Source: Darksidea phi (taxonomy: Eukaryota > Ascomycota > Dothideomycetes > Pleosporales > Lentitheciaceae). From it: 64,000 bases of DNA. Positions 45,191 through 55,869 of this stretch are shown here, in pieces. The number at the start of each line of letters is the position of its first letter. Positions within the stretch are counted from its first letter, which is position 1. The stretch is taken from positions 206,176 to 270,175 of the forward strand of contig JASJFT010000044.1 of assembly GCA_030770425.1 (NCBI GenBank). The letters are read 5' to 3'. Made by a program: the position numbers and the translations under genes. Under the pieces are notes generated by a model. The model saw only the letters and a list, made by a program, of their open reading frames with translations, searched no databases and was not told where the DNA came from.

Positions 45191-45638
45191 ATGGCCGACT
45201 CCAACCCCGGCAACTTTGCCAATCGCCCCAAGGACGAACTCCGCGAGATCGCAGCCAAGGGTGGCCATGCTTCCCACGGCGCTTCTCACAAGGAAGACGA
45301 GGTACATCTATCCTGTATCTACACCAAATCTCTCCAACCACCTCACTAACTCTCTCTAGTCCCACCCCGGCCGTAACCCAGATGGCACCTTCACCAAGGG
45401 CTCTGAGCTGGCCAAAGAGCTTGGAGCCAAGGGCGGACACGCCACTCAGGAGCATCAGACCGAGACGGACAGTGGTGAGCATCAGACCGAGACAGACAGT
45501 GGTGTATGTACACTCCGTTGGACGTTATGACGATGGCTAACGCTAGCGTAGCGCAACCCCGACGGCACATTCAAGGAGGGAAGCAAGTTGGCTAAGGAGC
45601 TTGGGGAGAAGGGCGGACATGCTACTCACCAGAAGTAA
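45191..45638 (+). CDS. con-10: Con-10-like stress/conidiation protein with KGG repeats (113 aa)
   Basis: Three exons (45191-45301, 45360-45503, 45552-45638) join in phase 0. The protein is a small hydrophilic chain made of repeats ending in KGG: FANRPKDELREIAAKGGHAS, then NPDGTFTKGSELAKELGAKGGHAT, then a third NPDGTFKEGSKLAKELGEKG copy. This is the KGG-repeat family of Neurospora con-10 and bacterial general-stress proteins. It is longer than con-10 (about 86 residues) because of a nine-residue EHQTETDSG segment present twice in tandem before the second intron. These proteins accumulate in spores or under stress, probably as desiccation protectants, in the cytosol. A TATA box and CT-rich leader precede it. 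Confidence 0.88.
45450..45503 (+). repeat. 27-bp tandem duplication at the exon 2 end of con-10
   Basis: Two copies of GAGCATCAGACCGAGAC(G/A)GA followed by CAGTGGT, differing at one base, encode EHQTETDSG twice. The second copy directly abuts the GTATGT donor. The first copy is followed by GTGAGC-like sequence at the unit junction, so it might serve as an alternative donor. Confidence 0.85.
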
Positions 45639-46257
45639 GCTATGCGCTATGTGCACAATCAATCCATGAGTGGATTTCTGGAAGCCTGGTGTAGGCATGC
45701 GATGCTACCATGGGTAGCCAGCGGTTATGACATAACGACCACAGATGAATGAATATGCTATGACATTGTATGTTTATCCTGTGTTGATGGTGATATCGCC
45801 CTATCAGCTGTTCGCAAACACACATGCAATCGGGAACCCTAGATCATAACCTCACAATTGCAAAGATCAATGTTGTCTCCCCAGACGCTTCAATCAGTAA
45901 CCATCCAGGTTCCTCTGACGAGCTTTATATATACTGGTCATGAACAGCGCTTGGTGCCATGCAGGATAAGGGTCCGGACGTGCTGTTTTCTGCACGAGTG
46001 CAAGCACTGGGTTCAAGCGGCTTTACGTGCTGTTACTCAAAGGAAAGAGGCGCGAAACGTCACTGTCAATTTGGGAAGACCATTGCCCTTCACTGCGACA
46101 AATGTCTTGGTGGTTTAATCACCCAATTACAGTTTTGGCTGTGGACACAGTATAGGGATTGAGCGTTCAAAGTGTTAGACAAAAAGAGTAGAACAATAAA
46201 GCCGAATGAGACAAATACGGCGCAATCAAAGATCAATCGATAGGTGAAAAAGCATGA
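45639..46257. other. Intergenic between con-10 and the kinase-ankyrin gene
   Basis: Two genes converge here. Plus-strand open frames at 45858-46118 and 45959-46162 carry clustered Cys and His residues, but no recognisable finger and no supporting gene structure, so none is called. The region should hold both terminators. Confidence 0.45.
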
Positions 46258-48596
46258 TCAGCGTCTCATCCTCCTTTTCTTCTCTTCATCGATATATTCC
46301 TTTATCTCTCTCCGGGTGTCGTAAGCTTTGATGGATTCGATGAATTTGCGATCGATGTTCAACAGACAATTGGCTTCAAGAAGGAGTTTTGCTGCCCATG
46401 GTTGATCTTCCATACAGCAGCGCTTAAGTGGAGTGTGCGTTTCCCCGAGGCTACACTCCTTCTCGAGATTGATTCCGTCGATAGCAAGGAGCTTGAGAAC
46501 CCACTCTCTCGAGCCTCTTCTGATGGCTTTGTGAATGGGTACATCATCGCAATTGGGGCAGAGCCTGTTTATGTCCTGAGCGTATGCCGAAATATCATCG
46601 GGGGGAGGTCCTCTGCCTATTGCAGAGCAAAGTTCTGTACATCTCTTCGGCACCGGCGTACTTATCAGATCAGGAACATGCAATGTCATATCGGAAGCAA
46701 CACGATACGCCATGGTTTCCGGCTGAGGTGCGGTTAGGGTTGTAGTTGGCCGTTGTGGAACAGCCAATCGCGATGGGCTCTCCCTGGGAGTGCGGCGGCC
46801 TTGGGATCCGGACCTTCGTAACGAATTGGTTCGTCCTCGTAAAAAGGTCATTGATGACCTTCGTGTGGGAAGTTCGCTTACGAGTGACTCTGTTGAAGAG
46901 ATAGGGCTACGCGAAAAGGTTTCATTTTCGTCCGACAGTTGTAAGTCCACATAATCCGTGTTATATATCTCCGAATAGCTTTTCTCCATCGCGGCATAGA
47001 AAGGCTCGGCATGATCGCGATTTTCCCTCGGCACGAACACCTTATCGGAAAGATACTTGGTGACTTCTTCCACATAGTTTGGGTACCAGGCCAGGTCATT
47101 TATTTCGCCACTCACGGCCATCGCCTGCGCTCTTGCCCGATTGCGCAAGCGCTCTAGCCACTCTTTGACCCCTGGGTTCAAGATATCCAGAGATCCCGGA
47201 TTCTCTTCCTTGTAGAAAAAATCTGGTTTGGCCGGGTCTTTTTGGTTTCGCATCTCCACAAACTCTCCAATAGCCTCCGGTCCGCCGGAAAGCCAGGATA
47301 AGATAAGCGTAATCATACATGCCATGGACCACACGTCATTCCGTCTGCCACTCTTGCTTTCTGGGGGGTGGTACGATTGCCAGTTTTGTTTCATGGCAGC
47401 ACCGGACTCGTTGGATGATGTTGATCTCGCAAGCGCGCGGTCAAAATCCGCCAGCTTCCAGATCTCTCTTGAACTCTCCCTAAGGATGAGAATATTCTCC
47501 GGTCTTATGTCCCCATGTACTATTGTATGATAGGGTTTGTATTTATGTATCCAATACAAAGCTCCTACCAGGTCTGTCCCATTCTTGAGAACGCCCTTGG
47601 CTGTCTCTGCATTAAAGACGTAACGAGGCTCACTAGCCCACATGTACTTGTCCAGAGTCGTTTCTGCAAGATCGTAAATGAGATATCGCACCTCTCCGTG
47701 GATCAAGCTTGCCAGGGGTAGCATCACATTCTGGCTTTTGATGCTTGCGTTCATCAGTTTCGTCAGATTTTGGAACTCGATAGCGAAGCGATCTTTCCCT
47801 TTTTCTGTTGGCGGAGGCTTGAATTGCTTGACAGCAAGAAGGATGTCCTCGGAGTTCGAGAGCCGTTTGTCTACCCACTGGCGCCTGCCCACTGCTACCT
47901 GGTATACCCTACCAGCAGCACCTTTGCCGAGGTCATTCCTCTCATCTATGAAGAACGGCAGAACCACATCCCCACGCACTTTATGTCTCCCACCTTCTTT
48001 TAGCACTAAGGCGCAGAAAAATCTCTTTTGATCAAAGAATTGATAGCAAAATCCGTCGCGCGGGTTACCCAAGTTTCCATAGAAAGCCTTCTTCAAGCTT
48101 GAACTATCACTATAGTCAGATGGCAATGCTTTATCTTCCGGTGGTTTCCATAGAAAGCCTTCTTCAAGCTTGCACTATCACCATAGTCAGATGGCAATGC
48201 TTTATCTTCCGGTGGTTTTCATACTTTGGATTCCTCTTTCTCGCAAGAACTGCAATGCAAAAAGTACCGAATTGCTAGCTCCGTGTATTGAGCATTGTCG
48301 CAGTAAAGTAGCGTCGCAAACGAACGGAGAAAACGGTACTCTGCGAGGTCGCTCTTTGGCTGGCGTTGAAGGAGTAAACGGACAGCTTTCTGTACATCTT
48401 CATTTTCTCCGGGGTTGCTGTGTTGAATCAAGGATTGCAGAGAGCTTTTGTGCAGGATCCGCTCCACCTCGCCTAGAGGTACATAAAATTGTCCAGCGTG
48501 CTCTCGCTTTGCGTGTTTCAATTGGCGATGGAGCTTTTCCTGTATGGTTTCGAGTGGTGTCTCGTCTGTTTGCGGCGTGAACTCATTGCTTGCCAT
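46258..48596 (-). CDS. Protein kinase with ankyrin-like C-terminus (about 760 aa)
   Basis: Two exons: ATG at 48596 to 48225, intron 48169-48224 (56 nt, GTATGA donor, CTGACTAT branch, GCAAG acceptor), then 48168 to 46258. Without splicing, a TGA follows SKV at once and the frame is broken by a 71-bp tandem duplication; with splicing, ESK joins LEEGFLWKPPEDK in frame. Residues 1-190 are an N-terminal region of unknown fold, rich in charged helices. Kinase motifs: GKGAAGRV (about 205-212), AVKQF with K238, HGDIRPEN (about 342-349), and DFD in place of DFG near 365, which keeps the metal Asp. A Ser/Thr/Pro linker (540-620) leads to two ankyrin-like repeats (PIHKAIRRGS, then TPLKRCC). No membrane segment. 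Likely a recognition or stress kinase; partner unknown. Confidence 0.75.
48074..48215. repeat. 71-bp tandem duplication spanning an exon-intron boundary
   Basis: Two adjacent 71-bp copies (48074-48144 and 48145-48215) differ at only a few positions, for example GAACTATCACTATAG against GCACTATCACCATAG. On the minus strand the upstream copy supplies most of the intron and its acceptor, and the start of exon 2; the downstream copy is coding. See the corresponding finding. Confidence 0.95.
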
Positions 48597-49306
48597 GACT
48601 ACCGTAGGTGTGGTACGAGAGACAGGGATTAGCATGCAAAGTGTCGGCGGAACTCTGATGCATGTATCGATCGTTCTTGCGTCCGCGCCACCGCTTCAAA
48701 ACATTTCGAGCTCAAATGAAGCAGCTGAGGTGAGTCGCGAGTGTATCGTCCTGGAAGAGTGGTGATCTCCGCCGGCAATGGTCACTTCTTGATCGTCTTA
48801 TGCAGCAAGGCTCCGTCTTCAGGATTTTTATCGGGTGCCGCCGGACACGGTGTTGGTCTGTCAACCATGAGTCCGGCCGCGGACGCCTGCAATAAGATTA
48901 CTCGACAAGGCTACGCCACACGCGAGCCAGACCACCAATCGCCCGGAACAATATACAAGGTTCAGCTCGGCTATGATTCCTGTCCCTGTATTAGAGTTTG
49001 AGATGATGGGCTGATCGTGACTGACGTGTCAGCTCGGCCGACCTCGCTTAACATTTCATCGCATCTAGTGCTTGGTCTGGAGGCTGCAAGGGCGTTGTGT
49101 CCAAGGCTGAGCTACAAATGTATCGCAACCCGGAGCTGAGGTAGTGGGGTTGGTCGCATGAGCCCCGTATGCTGCACCGACGAGCCACGTCAGCAGTGAA
49201 GGTCTTTGCCTGCTCATTCACTTGACAGTGAAGCCTTCTTCTGAGACGTATGGAAGCTTGACCTGTTGTCATATGAAGTATCTATCCCACCATTTCTTTC
49301 CAAGCC
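48597..49306. other. Intergenic, divergent kinase and CorA-like genes
   Basis: The shared upstream region of the minus-strand kinase and the plus-strand CorA-like gene. Short frames only; no repeat or promoter element recognised with confidence. Confidence 0.5.
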
Positions 49307-51429
49307 ATGAAGCGATTTACAACGGGCTCGACTTACATCGATCGAGATAGGCTAGAAGATAAACTACGCACACTCTTTCCTGGAATCCTGAAATTTGGGA
49401 TTATGGTACGTGATTCTGAACTCGAGTCCGAGGAAGAAAACCGACGTAACGTGAGCAACAGCATTCACAGGGAATCTACAGCTACTATGCTCCTCGTGAG
49501 TTGACAGACGTAAGTTGACATGTTCTTCGACGAGACTGAGGCTGAAGTTCTGTTCCTGCAAAGGATGAGCTCGAGGACTGTCGGCTTGAAGACTGATCAT
49601 ACACTGCGGAATGGTCGTGCAAAATAGCGCAGGGCCACTGATCAGGCTGAGCATAGGCTTTCAGGCAACCAGATACATCCCGGTGAGGGTCATACGAGGC
49701 GCAGTCTGCCCCGCACTGAACTAACATATAACGGCCAGATCCGGTCCTGATGCTTGAGTTGGTCTATGTAAACACTCACTTAATCTCTATCGAGTATGAA
49801 TACACTTGCGAAGTTCACTGATCCACTCCATGGCTGTTGTTTACCTGATCACATCCGTCAAATACCTAAAGGTTGCACAGTAACACCGCCTGATGGCCAT
49901 ATTCACGTACTCGACCTTAACGTCACAGGTGCTCTTACGGGTTTCCCACCCTCCGAATTTGTGCAAGCTGATATTTGTAGGGTGTGAAACGGAATTTACA
50001 CAATTTCGTGTTTCTGATCCTGAAGTACTCAACCGCCACCTTAGCCTTGAGGAGTCATCGTTTCAAAACCGCTTTTTGTAAGTCGCTCTTATAGGGCGTT
50101 GACTCCGTCGCTAATACTTAAATCAAGCTTCATTTCCCAGAAAGATCCACGCTCAGCTTTGAACACAACCCTGGACTTGCTACAAGCGATCATTGATCGT
50201 TATCGTGTTACATCTTTATTCCTTGAATTGGTCAGCTCGTTCAAAAAGGGCGTAGTCCGAACCGAAGACGGATATTGCTCGCCCATACGTACAGCAAAAG
50301 GAGAAGACTCCCTAGGTCCGTGAAACCCAACGTTCAAGCAAGTGGCACTGACGATGGCCTGAAGAAATCTGTTATGTGTACAAGTATGCAGAAATGAAAC
50401 CACCAGCCCTCGTAAGAGATGGTCGGGACCCTTGGGAGATACGAAAGACAGGCGTATACCATCGACTGGATCTTCGAACAATGACGTCATTATGGATCAT
50501 CTTGAGCCCAATGCATGCATCCTTGGGCGAAATGAGACTCAGAGAGTGCATGCAGAGCGATTTCGGACAGAAGAGAATATCCGCAAGCCCAATCTATGTG
50601 CATGCGACACTCCTTTCTTGTTATTCAACGAATTGGCGGCAGTACTGCGCACACCAGGAACGGGCTTTGGGAGAACTCGTAAGTCCGTTTGTGACTGCAT
50701 CGGAAACGCGCTGACCATCGGAACATTAGTCGAGAAGAGTGATGACAATCGACCTTGACTCTGATTTTGACATCAGTCATGAAACCCTACGACAAATTAA
50801 TTACCTCAAACAGAAGCTACTACCACTTCGTTCAGTATTTGTGGCCTTGGGTCTGGTGCTCAACACCCTAGAGAATGTCCTGCGTTCAGACCCCGGCGAC
50901 GATCAAGGCGATGACACTGCCTCAACGCTGCGCAATCTTCGGAACGAATCATTGGCCCATGCTGAAACTTCAAACTATCTTCTACAGCTTTCTGAGAGCA
51001 TACAAATGCAGACTTCAGATACACTCAACATCAAGAATCAGGATATCTCAGTGCAGCAGAACGACCAGCTCTTTAAACTGGCCAAAGCAAGCGCAAATGA
51101 TTCGCTCAGCATACGAGTAATCACGATTCTCACCCTAATATATCTGCCATTCTCGTTTGTTGCAGTGAGTTCCCCCCACAACTCGCCGGAATAATGCTAG
51201 CTAATCATTTTAATGTCGCCAGACGCTCATGAGCATGTGTTTTTTCGAGATGGATATGACTAATAACAAAATTATTGTGTCCTCTCAATTATGGGTTTTC
51301 TTTTGTGTATCTTTGCCGCTCGCAACAATCACCGTTGTGCTGTGGAGGTGGATCATGCTCCGAAGATTTCCTTTGCATTGGAGGAAAACCACAGATTTGT
51401 CGCCCGTTTGCCCTGAGAAACAAGTGTAG
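49307..51429 (+). pseudogene. CorA-like transmembrane protein gene, probably disrupted in the third exon
   Basis: Clear family features on the plus strand. The N-terminus is MKRFTTGSTYIDRD and onward. An intron at 49406-49470 joins FGIM to GIYSYYAPRELTD, the family's APRxLT motif, and another at 49510-49563 leads to DELEDCR. In that third exon a TGA occurs at 49594, in a place where Trp is plausible, and further stops follow to about 49900. Downstream, coherent exons resume: CETEFTQFRVSDPEV, LLQAIIDRYRVTS, KYAEMKPP, RKTGVYHRLDLRTMTSLWIILSP, a helical VMTIDLDSDFDIS to LFKLAKASANDS block, and the two CorA-type membrane segments (VITILTLIYLPFSFVA, then the TLMSMCFFEMD loop in place of GMN, then LWVFFCVSLPLATITVVL). 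Fungal CorA-like proteins of this type are probably not Mg transporters; many look like membrane-acting effectors. Pseudogene status is likely, not certain. Confidence 0.65.
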
Positions 51430-51530
51430 TTGCATAATTTCCAGGAACGGTCATCTTCTTCAGGGGCTTGTCCGTCGACCTGCATGCAGGTGCAGTCTTC
51501 GAAAGTTCGTTGCCTTGAAGCGGCTTTGCG

Positions 51531-51590
51531 GCAATTAGTTGCCTACTTTTTCGCTATGAGGCAATTAGTTGCCTACTTCTTCGCTATGAG
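51531..51590. repeat. 30-bp direct repeat, two copies
   Basis: GCAATTAGTTGCCTACTTTT followed by TCGCTATGAG occurs twice in tandem with a single difference. Each copy contains the inverted pair GGCAATTAGTTGCC. Confidence 0.85.
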
Positions 51591-51800
51591 GCTCTGCAGT
51601 GAGCGCCAATATGTTTATCAGCGGGACCGCTGGCGATATCCAAGCCACTTCGCGCCGTGTGATTCCACAGCAGGCCGTGCCTTGTATCGAGGCGGTAGTA
51701 GTGCGATACGATAGGCGCGATCGGCGGCGCACCTTGCACCTAATTACAAATCCGAGCCGCGACTCACCGGTTTTTCTGTGCCGCAGCTGACTATAGGCTT

Positions 51801-51991
51801 TTAGACGAACGCCGCAATACAAGTTCGCTTCTGGAGGACGTGGCAGGCTGAGAAGGCCCCCAGACGAACGCCGCAATACAAGTTCGCTTCTGGAGGACCG
51901 CTTCTGGAGGACGTGGTAGGCTGAGAAGGCCCCTAGACGAACGCCGCAATATGAGTTCGCTTCTGGAGGACGTGGCAGGCTGAGAAGGCCC
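51801..51991. repeat. Minisatellite, about 60-bp unit in three copies
   Basis: Units beginning AGACGAACGCCGCAATA and ending in GGCTGAGAAGGCCC start near 51803, 51862 and 51935. The middle unit has an extra internal duplication of CGCTTCTGGAGGA. The array is non-coding; the long minus-strand open frame through it is a by-product of the repeats. Confidence 0.85.
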
Positions 51992-52151
51992 TTCAACTCC
52001 GCGCTCGTGTCATATGCAAAAGAATTGTCCTACGTTTCGGGTACCATATCCACTTCCTAAACCCACGCCTTCTGCACTCAAAAAGCTCGAAGGTCTCTTG
52101 TCAAAACCAAGGCGGTTTGCTCCCACACGTGCTTAAATAAGTTTTGCGGCA

Positions 52152-55100
52152 ATGTCAGCCTCGAATACGCATGGAAATATTCCGTATGTGGTGCACTTAA
52201 GGTTAAACGTGTCTTAGCTTACAGGTGTCCCAATAGGAGCGATAATCCTCTGAAATATGAAGACTTTGATGTTGTGAGACAGAAAGCCGCATCTTTCTGG
52301 AGGCACCATAAGCTCGGCGAACTCGTTGACCAAGACGACTTTGTCAAAGGAGCAATGGTATTCAAGGACCTAAGGGGTGCGCGGGAATACGAATTCTACC
52401 ATTCCTCTGGTGATTCTACAAACCAGGCAGGAGCAGACTACAATGAGCGTCAACGGTTTCTTTCTGAGCTATCTCCCCGGCAAAAAACCTCCTTACGGTG
52501 GTATGCACGCAGAACAGTTTACACGGACGAACACGAAGGAGATTCCCGTGCTAAGAAGATGTTCTTTTCTGTCGGTGACGCCATTGTAAATTCACTCTGG
52601 GAAAAACGCAACGGAGTCGAAGACAAGTTCCTATGGGATCACGTGAAAAGCTTCAGCAGAGCGCAATGGCAGATCTTCGCCACCTGCTGCTTGGCAGCCA
52701 TGACACAGTATGTTCCCCTCTCTTAAGGTCATGGCGAGATTAACGTACTAAACTAAGCAGGGGTTGGGACCAGTCGGCAATGAATGGTACAGAAGCTTTC
52801 CTCCCGTCTGCTGGGAAATCCCATCCATGATCAAAGACTCACGGTATCGCAGGCGCAAATATAGCCTGGCCTGAGGAACTCCATATCGAGAGAACCACCA
52901 CCACTTTTGGAATCAACATGTTCGGGTTTCTTAATGCAGCGCCATTCTTTGTGGGTGCCATCCTGGCAACCTTGCTAACAGACCCATTGATCAATGCGGG
53001 CTTTGGAAGGCGATGGGCCATCGCCCTTGGGGGATTCTTCAGCCTGATCCCTGTCATTTGTAAGTTATTCCACATGGCTCCTCGGGAAATGAGTTGAATG
53101 TGTGCTCATGGAACCAATTGTAGGCACAATGTTCGTGAACAACTGGTATGTAGGAAGGCTTCCTTGACCGTGCTATCTAAAGACCACACAGGAAGGACTT
53201 CATGACGTGTCGAATTTTGCTTGGGGTAGGGTATGTCATTCATATCCATATCTGTACAAAGATCTCCTAGTTGCTGATTAGGATACAGTATGGGCGCTAA
53301 AGCATCCGTGGTACGCATAGCTCGTTTCTGCTTTTTACCTTCTGCCGTTATTAATAGATGACTTTTAGGTCCCGATATACATTTCAGAGATAGCACCTGA
53401 GGACATTCGAGGTATGGTTGTGTACCTGGATATGGAACCCAAGTTCGCACACTAAACGTCACTACAGGTCGAATGTCCATGTGCTGGCAGCTCTTCGATA
53501 CCTTGGGAATACTGACAGGAAGTATCGTGAATTACATCATATACTCTTACAACCAGAGCAAGCCTAACTGGAGGATCATGATCAGTATATCTGGCGTCCC
53601 TGCTCTGTTATTCTTGACCCTGATACTTTTCTGCGTCGGTAAGCTCTCAACGGCTAGGCCTGAGAATTCTCTTCTAACACATCATGAAGAGTCACCGCGA
53701 TGGCTCGCAAAGAAGAATAGGTATAAAAAAGCACTTGCCGCCCTGATCACTTTGCATCAATTACCAAGTCCCATCATCGCTTGCGGCGAGCTATACATGA
53801 TTTTTCGGCGGCTGGAAGCCGAAGAAAGGGAATACGTAGGGAAATTGCTTGAAAGACAGGGAGGCGTGCACCGCCACTCAGGGGCACAATTGCAAGAAAA
53901 CTACGTTAACCAGGCGGAAAGCTCTTCTTCCGCGTCAGGTGCCCAGCCAAGAAATGGAGCTACCGTTGGAGCGTCTTCTGCTGGAGAAATAGAATTGGTA
54001 GAAAACCTTGGAACAAGAAGGCAGAACGGAGCCGTGGATCAGATGAGCGAAGATGCGCCGTTGAAACTCGAGGAGATAAGCTGGGGGAAGAGGATCAAAC
54101 TCCTCAGGCGTGTTAAGCATATACGACGGTAAACTCTCATCATGAAATCTGTGGGCTTGACTTATACGAAACAGCGCTCTACGGGCAAGTCAATTTGTAA
54201 TGGCAGCCCAGCAAGCATGCGGTGTACTGCAACTCTGTTGACCTTCCGATACGACACATGCTGACATTTCACAGATCAACATCCTGGCGTTCATGTCCAA
54301 CATCATGTTTGCGAAAGCTATGACAATGGATGACGCTTCTGTACAACTGAGCCCTGTACATGTGGAAAACTCCCTAAAATTTTCCATATATTTTGGAATC
54401 GCAAATCATTTGTATGCAGCCCTCAACAGCCCAATTCCAGGCGGTCTACTGGATTAGGTCTCTCATATACTGTGACTGTGGTACTGACCTTCCCATTAGC
54501 TCAACATTTGTTCCGCTCTTTTTGATCGATGGGGCAGGTCGCCGCACTCTGCTCAAATGGACCTTTCCACTTATGGCGCTCAGTCTATTTATAAGTGGGG
54601 CCGGACTCTTTGTTCGAAATTCAGACCCAGAAGCCGGACGGAACATGTTCTACGCTTTTACAATCTTTTTCACCTTTGTCAGTTTTCCATTTTCTTCCTT
54701 TCCGAGCCATAACTTCTTAACATTTGACTAGATACTGATCCTCTATGTAGTTCTTTTCTGTGGGCGAGGGTCCGGCGGCATTTGTCATATCTTCCGAGGT
54801 ATTTCCACTCATAGTGCGCGAGTTGGGAATGAGCTTGGCGGTAAGTAATTTATATCACACCATTTTTGTTACGCCTAGATTTATCGGTGTTTCTAGGTAT
54901 TCACCAACTTCTTCTTAGCCTCTGTGCTTAGCTTCTGCATCCCACACGGGCTATCAAGAGCAGCAAACACCGGTGGATTCTGGCTGGCATTCGGGTCAGT
55001 ATCTCAAGCTCTTGCGCACTGCAGCACTTACCAGGTACCAGGGGCTTGAATGTGATCCTATGGGTCATGTCCTTGCTATTTGTCTACGAAACCAGCGGGC

Positions 55101-55242
55101 AAAAGCTGGAAGGCATAAACAAGAAGTGTATGTGCTCTGTTGATGTGAGCGTACTGAGAAAGTACTAACCTCCATTGCAGACGACCATTCGTGGAAAGAG
55201 GGGTCCCGACTGGGGAAGTGGATGTCCGGATTCCGGAAGTGA
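52152..55242 (+). CDS. MFS sugar/polyol transporter (about 727 aa, 17 exons)
   Basis: ATG at 52152. Sixteen introns of 41-90 nt, all GT..AG and all phase-consistent, give 727 residues: 52184-52224, 52708-52760, 52787-52852, 53060-53123, 53146-53191, 53231-53288, 53311-53368, 53412-53467, 53639-53689, 54129-54174, 54224-54274, 54412-54499, 54678-54750, 54841-54896, 54995-55041, 55128-55180. A long cytosolic N-terminus (about 165 residues) precedes the first helix. Signature motifs of the sugar-porter family are present: GFGRRWAI after helix 2, VPIYISEIAPEDIRGR after helix 4, ESPRWLAKK before the central loop, QQACGINILAFMSN in helix 7, FLIDGAGRRTLL and GEGPAAFVISSEVFPL. The central loop is enlarged and Ser/Glu-rich. 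It imports a hexose or polyol across the plasma membrane; the exact substrate cannot be read from the sequence. Intact. Confidence 0.85.
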
Positions 55243-55869
55243 CTCGGCAAGAGACGGTGAAGTTGCTTCCTCGATCTTGTAGCTCTACACCCCAGCACAA
55301 ACATGAGGAATTAATTGCCTTGGGTCTTCATTATCTCCAAATCTCCTCCTAGTGCCGTATCCCCAACCGTAGACATACGCTCGAATCGTTGCGCAAGTCA
55401 ACGAGGATGATGACAGCGGAGACGAGCGATCGGAAGGAACGGGATGTAAGGTTGTGGAAAGGGTGTTTGTCGTGTAGAAACCGTAAACACTATGCGCTAA
55501 GAGCGATACGGTGGTGCTAGCGGAAGGAGATAAGGGTCCCGCTACGTAAAGAAAGGTCTGTTAGCTACTAGAAGCGAAGGTTGGGCTTTGTTGGTGGTTT
55601 CACCCCGATGCTGTTGCGAAAGAAACGTTTGTATGCCGCGGAGCTAGTGCTACGGAGGAATGAGCTCTCGATGAACCGAGGAGATCGAAGAGCGCTGCAA
55701 ATGAACAGATAACTTTATGTGGATGAGCGAAGTGTTGGTGCCTAACCACTTAGTCCGGACGCAGACTTCGGCGGGGCAAGGCCCGCTTCTCGGTGGCAGA
55801 AGAATCCTGAGTCGTATGCCGCTCAGCGTGGGAACAGTGTCGATGATATGACTGCTACTGGATTCAAGC
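55243..55869. other. Intergenic, no gene recognised
   Basis: The 3' flank of the transporter gene and spacer DNA up to the WD40 relic. No motif or repeat recognised. Confidence 0.45.

Larger units (their letters stand above)
51430..52151. other. Intergenic between CorA-like and MFS genes
   Basis: Holds the 30-bp duplication and the minisatellite listed separately, then about 150 bp that must include the MFS gene promoter. No gene. Confidence 0.55.

Noticed and set aside
48219..48222. TGA after SKV as a nonsense mutation making the kinase-ankyrin gene a pseudogene
   Set aside because: A phase-perfect 56-nt intron beginning at that GTATGA removes the stop and the frameshift, so an intact spliced gene is the simpler reading.
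51565..51996. 143-codon minus-strand frame with repeated peptide
   Set aside because: It is a translation of the minisatellite; no start context or homologue pattern.
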